Made by a program: the position numbers and the translations under genes
Notes under the pieces: generated by a model
The model's database searches: none
Seen by the model: only the letters and a program-made list of their open reading frames with translations
What the model was told of the DNA's origin: nothing
Shown: positions 48,158 through 57,547 of the stretch, one piece after another
How the letters are laid out: each line of letters opens with the position of its first letter
Numbering within the stretch: position 1 is the stretch's first letter
From: Roseibium sp. MMSF_3412
GTDB lineage: Bacteria; Pseudomonadota; Alphaproteobacteria; Rhizobiales; Stappiaceae
DNA length: 64,000 nt
Assembly: GCF_030733265.1 (NCBI RefSeq)
Contig: NZ_JASHJI010000015.1
Coordinates: 1-64,000, forward strand
Direction: 5' to 3'

Positions 48158-49768
48158 TCAGATCGGAAGTTCGGAAGGCCTGCGGCGCCGAATCCAAAGC
48201 GCAACCAGCAAGCGGCTGAAGGTGAAGGCGCAGAAGACGGTCGTGAAAATCCCGATCGCGAGCGTAACCGCAAAACCACGGACCGGTCCCGAACCGAGCT
48301 GGAACAGGATAACAGCCGCAATCAGCGTGGTGATGTTGGCATCAAGGATGGTGCCAAGCGCGCGGCTGTAGCCCGCATCGATGGCCGATATTACAGATCT
48401 CCCGGCTCGCGACTCCTCGCGTATTCGCTCGAAAATCAGAACGTTTGCATCAACCGCCATACCGATCGTCAGCACAATGCCGGCAATACCTGGCAACGTG
48501 AGTGTTGCCTGAAGCACCGTGAGTGCACCGAAGATCAGGAAGATGTTCGTCATCAACGCAAGATCGGCGATAATCCCGAAACGGCCATAGGCCAGGATCA
48601 TAAATATGACAACGGCAGCGCCCGCGATGATCGACGCGATCTGGCCTGCCTCGATGGAGTCCGCACCAAGACCGGGACCAATGGAGCGTTCCTCGATGAC
48701 GGTCAATTGCGCCGGCAGTGCGCCTGCCCGCAAGAGCGTTGAGAGGTCCTGTGCAGCTTCAATTGTGAAGTCGCCGGAAATCTGCCCCGAGCCGCCAATG
48801 ATCGGTTCACGGATCACGGGCGCCGAGATCACCTCTTCGTCCAACACGATCGCGAACGGATAGTTGACATTTTCGGTCGTTACCCTCGCAAATTCCCGCG
48901 CTCCCGACTGGTTGAAACGGAAAGTTACGACCGGTTCGTTCGAATACTGGCCGAATGCGACCTGGGCATCGACCAGATCCTCACCTTCAAGCAGTGGTTT
49001 CGTTTCCAGAAGATATGGAATCGGAGGGTCGTCGACCGACATGAAGACGGACGTGCCCGCAGGCGGCCTGCCTTGCATGGCCTGTTCGCCGGTCATGTTG
49101 CGGTCAACAAGATGAAAGGACAGTTTGGCTGTTGTCCCGATAATATCCTTGAGGCGCTCCGGATCGCCCTCGCCCGGCGCTTCCACGAGAATCCGGTCGG
49201 TGCCCTGTCTTTGAATATTCGGTTCCGTGGTGCCGAGTTCGTCCACCCTGCGGCGGATGACTTCAATCGACTGCTGAACAATGGCCTGGAGCCGGTTGTC
49301 GAGGCCTGCTTCGGAATATGTGAAGCGAATGAGCCCGTTGTCTTCGACACTCATGTCGAATTCGTCCACCGGCTGGCCGCCGAACAGGTTTGATACCAGT
49401 GGATTGACCAGCGGTGCGAGACGTTCTCTCGCCTCATCAAGGCGTGTCAGGTCCCGGATTCTGACTTGAACAGAGTCCGGTCTGGCATCAAGCCCGGTGT
49501 AGCCGATCCTAGGGTTTTCCCGCAGCGTATCCCGCACATCGCTTTCAAGCGCTATGAAGCGCTTCTCGATGTAATCGGCCTGATCGACCTCATAAAGCAG
49601 ATAGGCGCCGCCCTGAAGGTCAAGTCCCAGCACCATCTGGTTTTTCGGCAGGAAGTCAGGCCAGCTTTCCAGTTGTTTGGCCGAGAAGAAATTCGGCAAG
49701 GTCGTGATGAAACCTGCGGCAACGACAACCAGGATCAACACAATTTTCCAACGGGCGAAATGGAGCAT
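48158..49768 (-). CDS. secD: protein translocase subunit SecD
   Basis: A 536-residue membrane protein: first membrane segment (about 8-25), LGLDLQGGAYLLYEVD motif, large periplasmic domain with the base and head parts (about 30-350), five more membrane segments, and GMAVDANVLIFERIREE in the fourth/fifth segment region, which carries the proton-relay Asp. It works with SecF and YajC at the SecYEG translocon. Between yajC (68-base gap) and secF (15-base gap). Confidence 0.97.
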   Translation of the reverse strand: MLHFARWKIVLILVVVAAGFITTLPNFFSAKQLESWPDFLPKNQMVLGLDLQGGAYLLYEVDQADYIEKRFIALESDVRDTLRENPRIGYTGLDARPDSVQVRIRDLTRLDEARERLAPLVNPLVSNLFGGQPVDEFDMSVEDNGLIRFTYSEAGLDNRLQAIVQQSIEVIRRRVDELGTTEPNIQRQGTDRILVEAPGEGDPERLKDIIGTTAKLSFHLVDRNMTGEQAMQGRPPAGTSVFMSVDDPPIPYLLETKPLLEGEDLVDAQVAFGQYSNEPVVTFRFNQSGAREFARVTTENVNYPFAIVLDEEVISAPVIREPIIGGSGQISGDFTIEAAQDLSTLLRAGALPAQLTVIEERSIGPGLGADSIEAGQIASIIAGAAVVIFMILAYGRFGIIADLALMTNIFLIFGALTVLQATLTLPGIAGIVLTIGMAVDANVLIFERIREESRAGRSVISAIDAGYSRALGTILDANITTLIAAVILFQLGSGPVRGFAVTLAIGIFTTVFCAFTFSRLLVALWIRRRRPSELPI

Positions 49769-49836
49769 GTTTAAGCCTTAATACGGCCGGACGGACCCCT
49801 GTCCGGCCGGCAAATAGATCGGAGCGGGCCGTTCGC

Positions 49837-50169
49837 TTAAGCGTTCTCTTTGGCGGGCTCGGACTTGGAGCGCACTTCCTGAACCATGGAACGAACCACG
49901 CGGACCTTGACGCCCTCGGACAGCTCCACCTGAAGTTCACTGTCATCTACCACCTTGGAGACTTTGCCGATAAGCCCACCCGTGGTCACAATGGTGTCAC
50001 CGCGGCGCAAGTTGGAAACCATTTCCTGATGCTGCTTCATTCGCTGACGCTGCGGCCGGATGATCAGGAAATACATGATCGCAAAAATGGCCACGAATGG
50101 CAGGATCTGGATCAGGAAACCCGGACCTGCAGCTCCGGCGGATTGCGCGTACGCTGGGGTGATGAACAT
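49837..50169 (-). CDS. yajC: preprotein translocase subunit YajC
   Basis: A 110-residue protein with one membrane segment (about 16-37, FLIQILPFVAIFAIMYFLII) followed by the family box RPQRQRMKQHQEM and a small beta domain (RGDTIVTTGGLIGKV). YajC accompanies SecDF in the inner membrane. First gene of the yajC-secD-secF unit; AGGAG stands upstream of the ATG at 50169. Confidence 0.95.
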   Translation of the reverse strand: MFITPAYAQSAGAAGPGFLIQILPFVAIFAIMYFLIIRPQRQRMKQHQEMVSNLRRGDTIVTTGGLIGKVSKVVDDSELQVELSEGVKVRVVRSMVQEVRSKSEPAKENA

Positions 50170-50407
50170 TCAACTCTCCTAGGTGGCGTTTGTTAGGCGT
50201 CTTGCCTCTCGGCAAAAGGATCAAACGCACTGAATTCTGGTGGCGCGGACTATAACGGCGGCGCGCCTCATTTCAAGCTTTGCAAGCGAATTCTGGCGTA
50301 CCGGTATGGGAATAACAGATGTTTTCGCCTTCCCTGCCCCATGCTACTCCTCCCGCCACATGCTTCAGGGCCTCACATGGGCCTTTTTGATTGGGGTTGC
50401 AAGAAAA

Positions 50408-51280
50408 ATGAACTCGCAAAACGACCTTGCATCTTTGAATGCCAAACTCGATTCCCTGATTGAATTGATCGGGAGGGCGGTGCCGCATCGCGCCGAGACA
50501 CCGGACTGGACTAGCGCAGATGCCTTTGTCTGGGTTCCGGACCCTGGAAACCTCCAGCCCGTAAAGAAGGTCAACCGGGTCGAACTCTCGCTCCTGTGCG
50601 CCGTTTCACGCGTCCGCGACCTGCTGATGGACAACACGAGACGGTTTTCCGAAGGATTGCCGGCGAACAACGCCCTGTTGTGGGGCGCACGCGGCATGGG
50701 CAAGTCGTCGCTGGTCAAGGCAGCACACGCGGCCATCAATCAGGAAAGACAGAGTTCCGACCTGAAGCTGATCGAGATCCACCGCGAAGACATCGAATCG
50801 TTGCCCGGATTGATGTCGCTCATCCGGTCGGCCCCTTTCCGGTTCGTCATTTTCTGCGACGACCTGAGTTTCGACAATGACGATACTTCGTACAAATCGC
50901 TCAAGGCGGTTCTTGAAGGCGGGATCGAAGGCCGTCCGGACAACGTGATTTTCTATGCGACCTCCAACAGGCGTCACCTGTTGCCGCGCGACATGATCGA
51001 AAACGAGCGCTCAACGGCGATCAATCCTGCCGAAGCCGTGGAAGAAAAGGTTTCCCTGTCCGACCGTTTCGGTCTCTGGCTCGGGTTTCACAAATGCAGC
51101 CAGGATGATTATCTCGATATGGTGCGGGGTTACATCGCATTCCACAATCTGGAAATCCCCGAGGAAGACTGGCGTCCCGACGCCCTGGAATGGGCGACCA
51201 CCCGAGGCAGCCGCTCCGGGCGTGTCGCCTATCAGTTCATCCAGGACCTCGCGGGACGTCTGGGCAAGGCGCTGACGTAA
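50408..51280 (+). CDS. DUF815-family AAA ATPase
   Basis: A 290-residue protein starting at the ATG at 50408 (MNSQNDLASLNAKLDSLIELI); the frame is open to 50240 but the extra residues have no family character. Walker A is GARGMGKSSL (about 94-103), Walker B-like FVIFCDDLSF, sensor region IFYATSNRRHL, and a helical lid follows. DUF815 ATPases are conserved in alphaproteobacteria but lack a known role. The gene is divergent from yajC and convergent with the nlpD-like gene. The product should be cytoplasmic. No partner is evident in the neighbourhood. Confidence 0.88.
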   Translation: MNSQNDLASLNAKLDSLIELIGRAVPHRAETPDWTSADAFVWVPDPGNLQPVKKVNRVELSLLCAVSRVRDLLMDNTRRFSEGLPANNALLWGARGMGKSSLVKAAHAAINQERQSSDLKLIEIHREDIESLPGLMSLIRSAPFRFVIFCDDLSFDNDDTSYKSLKAVLEGGIEGRPDNVIFYATSNRRHLLPRDMIENERSTAINPAEAVEEKVSLSDRFGLWLGFHKCSQDDYLDMVRGYIAFHNLEIPEEDWRPDALEWATTRGSRSGRVAYQFIQDLAGRLGKALT

Positions 51281-51281
51281 A

Positions 51282-51305
51282 AAAGCCCGGCACCGGCCGG
51301 GCTTT
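51282..51305. terminator. bidirectional terminator between DUF815 and nlpD-like genes
   Basis: Ten-bp stem AAAGCCCGGC / GCCGGGCTTT with an ACCG loop, placed directly after the DUF815 stop and before the convergent stop at 51327. Confidence 0.85.
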
Positions 51306-51326
51306 CAGCAGTTCGACCTGCGCTCG

Positions 51327-52739
51327 TCAGCGTTTCGGAAGATGGTTCAGCGGGTCGACGGGCTTGTTGCCCTTGCGCAGTTCGAAGTGCACCTGCGGCT
51401 GGTTCACCGATCCGGTTGCGCCGGCAAGGCCGATCACATCACCGCGGCGAATGGTGTCACCACGTTTGACCTTCAGTTCGCTGTTATGGGCATAGGCCGA
51501 GACCCAGCCTTCGCTGTGACGGACCAGGACGAGGTTGCCATAGCCTTTCAGCTCGTTACCCGAATAGATCACTGTACCGTCGTCAGCAGCCTTCACAGGC
51601 GTTCCTTCCGGCACGGCCAGGTTCACGCCCTCGTTCTTGCCTCCACCCGGCTTGGTGCCGAAGTCGGAGATGATCCGGCCGCGAACCGGCCAGCGGAACT
51701 TGGCGTCAGACGATACGGCATCCTTTGACGTGCCATCGACTTTCGGCGTCTTGATGGGTTCTGTCGGACGCGGCTCCTGCGTCAACGCCGGCTGCGGCAG
51801 GGCAACCTTCTGAACAGGGGCAGATGGGGCGGCGACTGCCGGGGCAGCGACAGTTTTGGTCCTGGTCGGCGTCGCCGTGGAAATCGACGCGGTCGTCAGG
51901 CTTGCGTTTGAAACGGCCGGCTTGCGCTTCGGCAGTGCCGTGACCTGAACAACGTCCACTTCTTCAACAACCGACTCGCTCACGCTGATCTGGGTAAAGG
52001 TCGGCTGCGCAACAGGCTTGCGTCCCGGACGCGGCGCATTTCCCGAACTTGTCGGCACAGAACCGGTCACGACGGTTTCGTTTCGCGCAACCTTGGGCAA
52101 TTTAACCTTGCCGTTCTCGCCTTCCGTCGCGCTGGAATGGCCATTGCGATCGGAATAGACATAGGTCGGGATGACAATGCTCTGACCGGGCTTTACCTGA
52201 TTGGCATTGTCGATGCCGTTGACGGAGGCTACGGCCTGCACCGGGACACCGTAACGGCGGGAGATCGAATTCAGGCTGTCGCCCTGGCGAACCGTGACGC
52301 GCGTGCCACCGGTCCCAGTCCAGCCTTTCCAGTCCTTGCCATTGGACGCACTGACCGTTTCAGGCGCTGGCAGTGTCGACACCGGCGATGCCGTTTGGCT
52401 GGCGGGAGCGGTTGCGACGGCTGGAGCCGGCAGGGGCGCAGACTGAATGTCTGACCGCTGCCTGGTTACGGAGCCCGTCGTAACCGGCGCAGAACCTGAC
52501 TGGGGCAATCCCGCAGACGTTCCGCCCGGACCGTTGGCTATGTCCTGATAAGTCGGCTGAGCAGGTGCAGGTGCCCCGTTCAGGATCTCACGCTGATTTT
52601 GCGTATTTCCTGTGTAGTAAGGGGGCTCTCCAAACCGCTCGACGGCGCTGGAACACCCAGAGAGAAATACTGCAACGAGTGATACTGTCGCCGCTTTGCT
52701 CAGTAGATCCCCGCGGAGGGAACGCATCCGCTTTTTCAT
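51327..52739 (-). CDS. NlpD-like lipoprotein: LysM and degenerate M23 peptidase domain
   Basis: A 470-residue protein with a lipobox (VFLSGCSS, lipidated Cys at about residue 29), a long Pro/Ala/Thr-rich linker, one LysM domain (about 148-193, VRQGDSLNSISRRYGVPV), and a C-terminal LytM/M23 domain (about 345-465). The zinc ligands of active M23 enzymes are missing: the HxxxD site reads NEGVN, and the HxH site reads QVH. As in E. coli NlpD and EnvC, the domain is therefore probably an activator of N-acetylmuramoyl-L-alanine amidases in cell separation, not a peptidase. It follows pcm and surE as in many proteobacteria. A TTAACCAT word lies 33-40 bases upstream. Confidence 0.92.
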   Translation of the reverse strand: MKKRMRSLRGDLLSKAATVSLVAVFLSGCSSAVERFGEPPYYTGNTQNQREILNGAPAPAQPTYQDIANGPGGTSAGLPQSGSAPVTTGSVTRQRSDIQSAPLPAPAVATAPASQTASPVSTLPAPETVSASNGKDWKGWTGTGGTRVTVRQGDSLNSISRRYGVPVQAVASVNGIDNANQVKPGQSIVIPTYVYSDRNGHSSATEGENGKVKLPKVARNETVVTGSVPTSSGNAPRPGRKPVAQPTFTQISVSESVVEEVDVVQVTALPKRKPAVSNASLTTASISTATPTRTKTVAAPAVAAPSAPVQKVALPQPALTQEPRPTEPIKTPKVDGTSKDAVSSDAKFRWPVRGRIISDFGTKPGGGKNEGVNLAVPEGTPVKAADDGTVIYSGNELKGYGNLVLVRHSEGWVSAYAHNSELKVKRGDTIRRGDVIGLAGATGSVNQPQVHFELRKGNKPVDPLNHLPKR

Positions 52740-52771
52740 CGCCTATACTCATACCGCTAACAATGGCTGTT

Positions 52772-52779
52772 ATGGTTAA
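52772..52779 (-). promoter_or_regulatory. TTAACCAT word (possible CtrA half-site) upstream of nlpD-like gene
   Basis: The minus strand reads CTCTTAACCATAACA here, sharing 11 bases with the site upstream of the L,D-transpeptidase gene at 39004-39011. Both genes act on the cell wall. Regulation by CtrA is only a suggestion. Confidence 0.3.
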
Positions 52780-52958
52780 GAGTAAACGGCAGTAAGGTTT
52801 ATAAAGGCTAAAGATACACCGCGAATACCATGAAAATGGCCCGTTTCCGTCGATTTTTCGTGCGAATTACCTTTTCCTACCTACGCAACATAGTAAATCC
52901 GGGGCGACTCATCTCCCGGGATTCGCAAGACCGCTGTGTCATAGACCCTTTATCAGGC

Positions 52959-53651
52959 TCAGAGTTTCATCGCGATTCCAGGTTGCAGCATCACCGTTCT
53001 CACCTGCATCAGTGTGTCGGCGGTCATCACGCTTTCGGACTTGGTGAAACGGATCAGTGATTGCGGCTGCCGCGCCTGTCCGATCGGTGCTACCAGCACG
53101 CCGCCCGGTTTCAGCTGTTGGACCCACTTGTCCGGAACAGACGTGAGTGCAGCGGTGACCACGATGCGGTCGAAAGGACCTTTCTGCTTCAGACCGTCAA
53201 AGCCGTCAGCCTGCGTTGCAGAGATATTGTCCAGCTTCAGGGCCGCAAAGCGGCGGTTGGCCAGATCGGTCAATGTCGAGAACCGATCGACCGTTTCAAC
53301 CCGTTCTGCCAGATGTCCCATGACGGCCGACTGGTAGCCGGAACCGGTTCCGATCTCCAGCACAGAGTGATCAGGTGCTATATCCAGCGCCTGAACCGTG
53401 AAGGCCACCATGGATGGAGCCGACAACGTCTGACCGCATTCGATCGGCAGGGTGATGTCGTCATAGGCAAGACCGTGGTGCCGGGCCGGAAGGAAAAGAC
53501 GTCTTGGCACGCGTTCAATAGCCGTCAGGACATCTCTGGCACCGACACCGCGCTGTCTCAACGTCAACACGAGTGCGGCACGCGCCTCTGCCTCGTCCGG
53601 CAGTGCTGACGATTGCTTTGCCCCTTCGTCGCCGGGCGGGAGACCGGCCAT
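52959..53651 (-). CDS. pcm: protein-L-isoaspartate O-methyltransferase
   Basis: A 230-residue SAM-dependent methyltransferase from the ATG at 53651 (GGGGAG upstream; a TTG two codons earlier is possible). The SAM motif VLEIGTGSGYQSAV and the substrate-side motif LPIECGQTLSAPSMVAF are both present, along with GPFDRIVVTAAL. It methylates isoaspartyl residues of aged proteins and starts their repair. It follows surE by 21 bases, the common surE-pcm pair. The C-terminus (MLQPGIAMKL) is normal. Confidence 0.95.
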   Translation of the reverse strand: MAGLPPGDEGAKQSSALPDEAEARAALVLTLRQRGVGARDVLTAIERVPRRLFLPARHHGLAYDDITLPIECGQTLSAPSMVAFTVQALDIAPDHSVLEIGTGSGYQSAVMGHLAERVETVDRFSTLTDLANRRFAALKLDNISATQADGFDGLKQKGPFDRIVVTAALTSVPDKWVQQLKPGGVLVAPIGQARQPQSLIRFTKSESVMTADTLMQVRTVMLQPGIAMKL

Positions 53652-53672
53652 GCACAACTCCCCTTCGCGGGT

Positions 53673-54431
53673 TTATTTCAGCGCATCATTCAAATGACCC
53701 AGGAGATCGTGCGCCGTCAGATCTATGCGTAGCGGGGAAACGGACACATATCCATCGGCAATTGCCTGCAGGTCCGAATTATCAAATACGGATTTGCCCC
53801 TCTCCCGGAAACGGAGCCAATAGTAGGGATAGCCCCGGCCGTCCTGACGCTCGTCTATCGTCAAACCACTTTGTTCGTGGTGCCCCTGAACCGTGACCCT
53901 GGCGCCCTTCACGTCGTCCGGGGCGCATGCGGGAAAATTGACGTTGAGCAGACTGTAGGGTGGCAGTTCGAAGTCGATGAGTTTCGCGAACAGGTCTGGA
54001 GCATGGGTCTCCGCGACGGCATAATTCGGTTCCGCACGGACGTCCCAGTTGTAGGCCTGAGACACGGCGATCGAGCGAATGCCGAGAATGGCCCCTTCCA
54101 TGGCTCCGGCAACGGTGCCCGAGTAGGTGACGTCTTCCGCGATGTTCTGTCCGCGGTTGATCCCGGACAGGACAAGATCGGGTTTCCCTTTCAGGACGTT
54201 GTGCACGCCCATGATCACGCAATCCGTCGGCGTGCCCTTGACGGCAAAATGCCGCTCATCAAGTGCGCGCAACCTCAACGGATCATTGAGTGTCAAGGAG
54301 TGTGCGACGCCGCTTTGATCGGTTTCAGGCGCAATGACCCAGACATCGTCCGACAACGTGCGCGCGATGCGCTCCAGAGCCGTCAGTCCCGGAGAGTGAA
54401 TTCCGTCATCGTTCGTGATCAGGATACGCAT
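53673..54431 (-). CDS. surE: 5'/3'-nucleotidase SurE
   Basis: A 252-residue phosphatase from the ATG at 54431, preceded by AAGGAG; an upstream in-frame extension to 54491 is not supported. The N-terminal metal site [15 protein letters not shown] is typical, as are VKGTPTDCV and [11 protein letters not shown]. SurE hydrolyses nucleoside 5'- and 3'-monophosphates and short polyphosphate and helps stationary-phase survival. It lies between serS (114-base gap) and pcm (21-base gap). Confidence 0.96.
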   Translation of the reverse strand: MRILITNDDGIHSPGLTALERIARTLSDDVWVIAPETDQSGVAHSLTLNDPLRLRALDERHFAVKGTPTDCVIMGVHNVLKGKPDLVLSGINRGQNIAEDVTYSGTVAGAMEGAILGIRSIAVSQAYNWDVRAEPNYAVAETHAPDLFAKLIDFELPPYSLLNVNFPACAPDDVKGARVTVQGHHEQSGLTIDERQDGRGYPYYWLRFRERGKSVFDNSDLQAIADGYVSVSPLRIDLTAHDLLGHLNDALK

Positions 54432-54545
54432 GCGGAATTTCTCCTTCCGGATCGAGATAATGCAAATGCGAGCCAAGGGCCCTTGGCGCACGGTGCGGGA
54501 AACGGGCGGAAAACCGAGCTTTCCGCCCGCCCTCGTCTTCAGCCG

Positions 54546-55826
54546 TCAGCCGATCTTTTCCAGTCCGCCCATATAGGGCCGCAATACGTCCGGCACAGTG
54601 ACCGTTCCGTCGCCGTTCTGGTAGTTCTCAAGAACCGCGATCAGGGCCCGGCCGACAGCGATGCCGGATCCGTTCAGTGTGTGAACGTGAACGGGCTGCT
54701 TGCTGTCCGCCGGCCTGAAGCGCGCGTTCATGCGGCGCGCCTGAAAGTCGCCGCAGACCGAGCACGAGGAAATCTCGCGGTAGGCGTCCTGGCCCGGCAG
54801 CCAGACTTCAATATCGTATGTCTTGCGCGCTCCGAAGCCCATGTCCCCCGTGCACAAGGTCATGACCCGGTAGTGCAGACCGAGTTTTTGCAGCACCTTT
54901 TCCGCGCAGTCGAGCATGCGGTCCAGTTCGTCCAGCGACGTCTCGGGAGTCGTGACCGATACCAGTTCGCATTTCTGAAACTGGTGCTGGCGCAACATAC
55001 CACGCGTGTCGCGTCCGGCAGACCCGGCTTCCGATCTGAAACAATAGGTCAGTGCCGTTACGCGAAGCGGCAGGCTGTCTTCCGCAACGATTTCTCCGGC
55101 CACCAGATTCGTCAGCGGTACTTCCGCGGTTGGAATCAGATAGTGATCCGTCGTCGTCTTGAAGAGATCCTCTTCGAATTTCGGCAGCTGGCTCGTCCCG
55201 AACAGCGGGCTGTCGTTGACAAGAAGCGGCGGCGACACTTCCGTATAGCCGTGGTCCTCGGTGTGCAGATCGATCATGAACTGTCCGAGCGCGCGCTCAA
55301 GACGTGCAATCTGACCCTTCAAGACAACAAAGCGCGAACCGGACAGCCTGGCAGCTGTTGCGAAGTCCATGTCGCCGAGCGCCTCGCCGAGTTCAAAATG
55401 CTCCTTCGGAGCTTCGTTGAACTGGAAGGTCGGCTTTTCGCCGTGCGTTTTCAAAAGGGCATTGTCGTTTTCGTCCTTGCCCGTCGGCACGTCTTCATGC
55501 GGCAGGTTCGGAATGACGGCCATTGCCGCTTCCAGGTCGCCAACCAGCCGGCGCTCTTCCTCTTCGCCCGACTGAATGAACGCCTTGATCTGCGCGACCT
55601 CGTCGATCAGTTCCTGCGCGCGTGCATCATCGCCCGAGCCCTTGGCCTTGCCGATTTCCTTGGAAGCCGCGTTGCGCCGTTCCTGAGCGTCTTGAAGTTT
55701 CGTGATGTGGGAGCGGCGGGAATCATCCAGTGCAATCAGTTTGGCCGAAGACGCTTCAAAACCGCGTCTGGCCAGGGCCTGGTCGAAACTGTCCGGGTTT
55801 TCCCGTATCCACTTTATGTCAAACAT
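54546..55826 (-). CDS. serS: serine--tRNA ligase
   Basis: A 426-residue class II synthetase from the ATG at 55826 ([18 protein letters not shown]), 17 residues inside the longest frame. The N-terminal antiparallel coiled coil (about 30-100) binds the long arm of tRNA-Ser. Catalytic motifs: motif 2 in [18 protein letters not shown] with QFQKCELV, motif 3 in [17 protein letters not shown]. Length and order are normal for the family. It charges tRNA-Ser and tRNA-Sec. It follows tatC by 73 bases. Confidence 0.97.
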   Translation of the reverse strand: MFDIKWIRENPDSFDQALARRGFEASSAKLIALDDSRRSHITKLQDAQERRNAASKEIGKAKGSGDDARAQELIDEVAQIKAFIQSGEEEERRLVGDLEAAMAVIPNLPHEDVPTGKDENDNALLKTHGEKPTFQFNEAPKEHFELGEALGDMDFATAARLSGSRFVVLKGQIARLERALGQFMIDLHTEDHGYTEVSPPLLVNDSPLFGTSQLPKFEEDLFKTTTDHYLIPTAEVPLTNLVAGEIVAEDSLPLRVTALTYCFRSEAGSAGRDTRGMLRQHQFQKCELVSVTTPETSLDELDRMLDCAEKVLQKLGLHYRVMTLCTGDMGFGARKTYDIEVWLPGQDAYREISSCSVCGDFQARRMNARFRPADSKQPVHVHTLNGSGIAVGRALIAVLENYQNGDGTVTVPDVLRPYMGGLEKIG

Positions 55827-55899
55827 CTTCACTTCCCGACTAACGGTCGTTGTTAAAACCATCCGTCCGGGAGACAAAAGAACGCCGACTGAAAGGGTT

Positions 55900-56700
55900 T
55901 CAGGCTGTCGCGTCTTCCGCTTCGCGTTCAGCTTCCCGCTGCGCGCGTTGGCGCTCTACCAGCCTCACGGACAGAATGGAGACTTCGTAGAGAAGCAAAG
56001 TGGGGAGCGCAAGACCGATCTGCGAGATCGGATCGGGGGGTGTCAAAATTGCAGCAGCCGCGAACGCGCCGACAATCGCATATTTACGTTTCTTTTTCAG
56101 ATCCTCGGAACTGACCAGACCCGCACGTCCCATCAGGGTCAGGACGACCGGCAACTGGAAGACCAGGCCGAAGGCGAAAATCAGGATCATGATGAGACCG
56201 AGATATTCACTCACCTTTGCCAGGTGCTGAATGGCAACCTGCCCCTCACCGGGAAGCTGTTCCTGGGACAGGAAAAAGCCCATCGCCATCGGCATCACGA
56301 GGAAATAGACCAGACATGCGCCAATCAGGAACAGGATCGGCGTCGCGACGAGAAACGGCAGAAACGCCCCGCGCTCGTGCTTGTAGAGGCCGGGGGCGAC
56401 GAACATGTAGATCTGGCTGGCGATCACCGGGAAAGCCAGAAACAGCGCGCCGAACAAGGCGAGTTTCAGCTGGGTGAAAAACCATTCCTGCGGCGCGGTG
56501 AAGATCATCTCCACGGGATGTCCCTCGCCGACGGCGCGCAGATATGGGATCGTCAGGATGTTGTAGATGTCGGTCGCGAAATAGAAGCAGACGACGAACA
56601 TCACCAGGATCGCGCCGATGGACCACATCAGTCGCTGTCGCAGTTCGATCAGATGTTCGATCAAGGGCGCCTTTGAGGCGTCGATATCATCCTGGCTCAT
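55900..56700 (-). CDS. tatC: twin-arginine translocase subunit TatC
   Basis: A 266-residue membrane protein with six segments, the main signal-peptide receptor of the Tat pathway. The N-terminal [14 protein letters not shown] and the FxxPxI-type region ([20 protein letters not shown]) are conserved, as is the Glu in the periplasmic loop. It overlaps the tatB stop by four bases (ATGA at 56697-56700). The C-terminus is rich in Arg and Glu. Confidence 0.96.
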   Translation of the reverse strand: MSQDDIDASKAPLIEHLIELRQRLMWSIGAILVMFVVCFYFATDIYNILTIPYLRAVGEGHPVEMIFTAPQEWFFTQLKLALFGALFLAFPVIASQIYMFVAPGLYKHERGAFLPFLVATPILFLIGACLVYFLVMPMAMGFFLSQEQLPGEGQVAIQHLAKVSEYLGLIMILIFAFGLVFQLPVVLTLMGRAGLVSSEDLKKKRKYAIVGAFAAAAILTPPDPISQIGLALPTLLLYEVSILSVRLVERQRAQREAEREAEDATA

Positions 56701-57149
56701 GCCTTAACATCTTCCGTCGCCGGAGCCTTGTCCGGCGTGTTCGCGGTATCGGCCTTTGCGACCGCCGGTTTCGGTTCGGCAGGCGCCGTGCCGGTCTCCG
56801 CCGCGGGGGCCGTGTCCGGGGCCGCTTCCGTGTCGGCAGACGCCGGTTTGGTCGTCATCGGCCTGGACGCCTTTTGCGCAGCGTCTTCCTCGATCGATTT
56901 CTTCAGGTCGCCAAGAGGATTGAAATTGGCAACGTCCTCGACCTGTTTTTTCATGTCCGCGATGTCGGCCTGCTGCTCGGCTTCACGCAGGGCATCATTG
57001 AACGTCGACTGGAATTCACGCGACATGCGCCGCATTTTCCCCAGTGTCTGCCCAAGCGTGCGCAACATGCGCGGCAGGTCTTTTGGCCCTACGACGATGA
57101 TTGCAATACACGCAATCACCATGAGCTCGGTCCAGCCGATATCGAACAT
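56697..57149 (-). CDS. tatB: Sec-independent protein translocase subunit TatB
   Basis: A 150-residue protein: [26 protein letters not shown] membrane segment and hinge (shown in part, the E residue in the membrane segment is typical), amphipathic helix ([16 protein letters not shown]), then a variable Ala/Pro/Thr-rich tail. TatB works with TatC as receptor for twin-arginine signal peptides. It lies 40 bases after tatA. Confidence 0.94.
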   Translation of the reverse strand: MFDIGWTELMVIACIAIIVVGPKDLPRMLRTLGQTLGKMRRMSREFQSTFNDALREAEQQADIADMKKQVEDVANFNPLGDLKKSIEEDAAQKASRPMTTKPASADTEAAPDTAPAAETGTAPAEPKPAVAKADTANTPDKAPATEDVKA

Positions 57150-57189
57150 GAGAACTCTCGTCCCTTAAGGAGACGCGATGCAGATTAGA

Positions 57190-57414
57190 TCAGCTCGCCT
57201 TGGTCTGATCTTCAGCTTTCGCAGACGGTGCCGCGTCGCCGGCCTGATGATCGATGGTCTTCGGAGCATCGGCAGTGTCGTCTTCGGCCATGCCTTTTTT
57301 GAAGCTTTTGATACCCTTGGCAACATCGCCCATAAGTTCTGAAATCTTGCCACGTCCGAACAGCAGAACCACCACCACTGCGATGATCAAGATCTGCCAA
57401 ATACTAATGCCCAT
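57190..57414 (-). CDS. tatA: Sec-independent protein translocase subunit TatA
   Basis: A 74-residue protein with a short membrane segment ([19 protein letters not shown]), the [12 protein letters not shown] hinge and an amphipathic helix ([12 protein letters not shown]), then a charged tail. TatA oligomers form the translocation path for folded proteins. First gene of tatABC; it is preceded by a 133-base gap with a GGCTTTAAAGCC palindrome. Confidence 0.95.
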   Translation of the reverse strand: MGISIWQILIIAVVVVLLFGRGKISELMGDVAKGIKSFKKGMAEDDTADAPKTIDHQAGDAAPSAKAEDQTKAS

Positions 57415-57547
57415 ACGCCAAACTCCTGATAAACGGCTTTAAAGCCCTTTGGCCCTTTTACAAAAACGGCCCGCACCCTGCAACATACACCTGAAGAACA
57501 TTTTTCGCCGTTAGACAGATTGATGACACCCAGGGCAGTCTCTTCAC

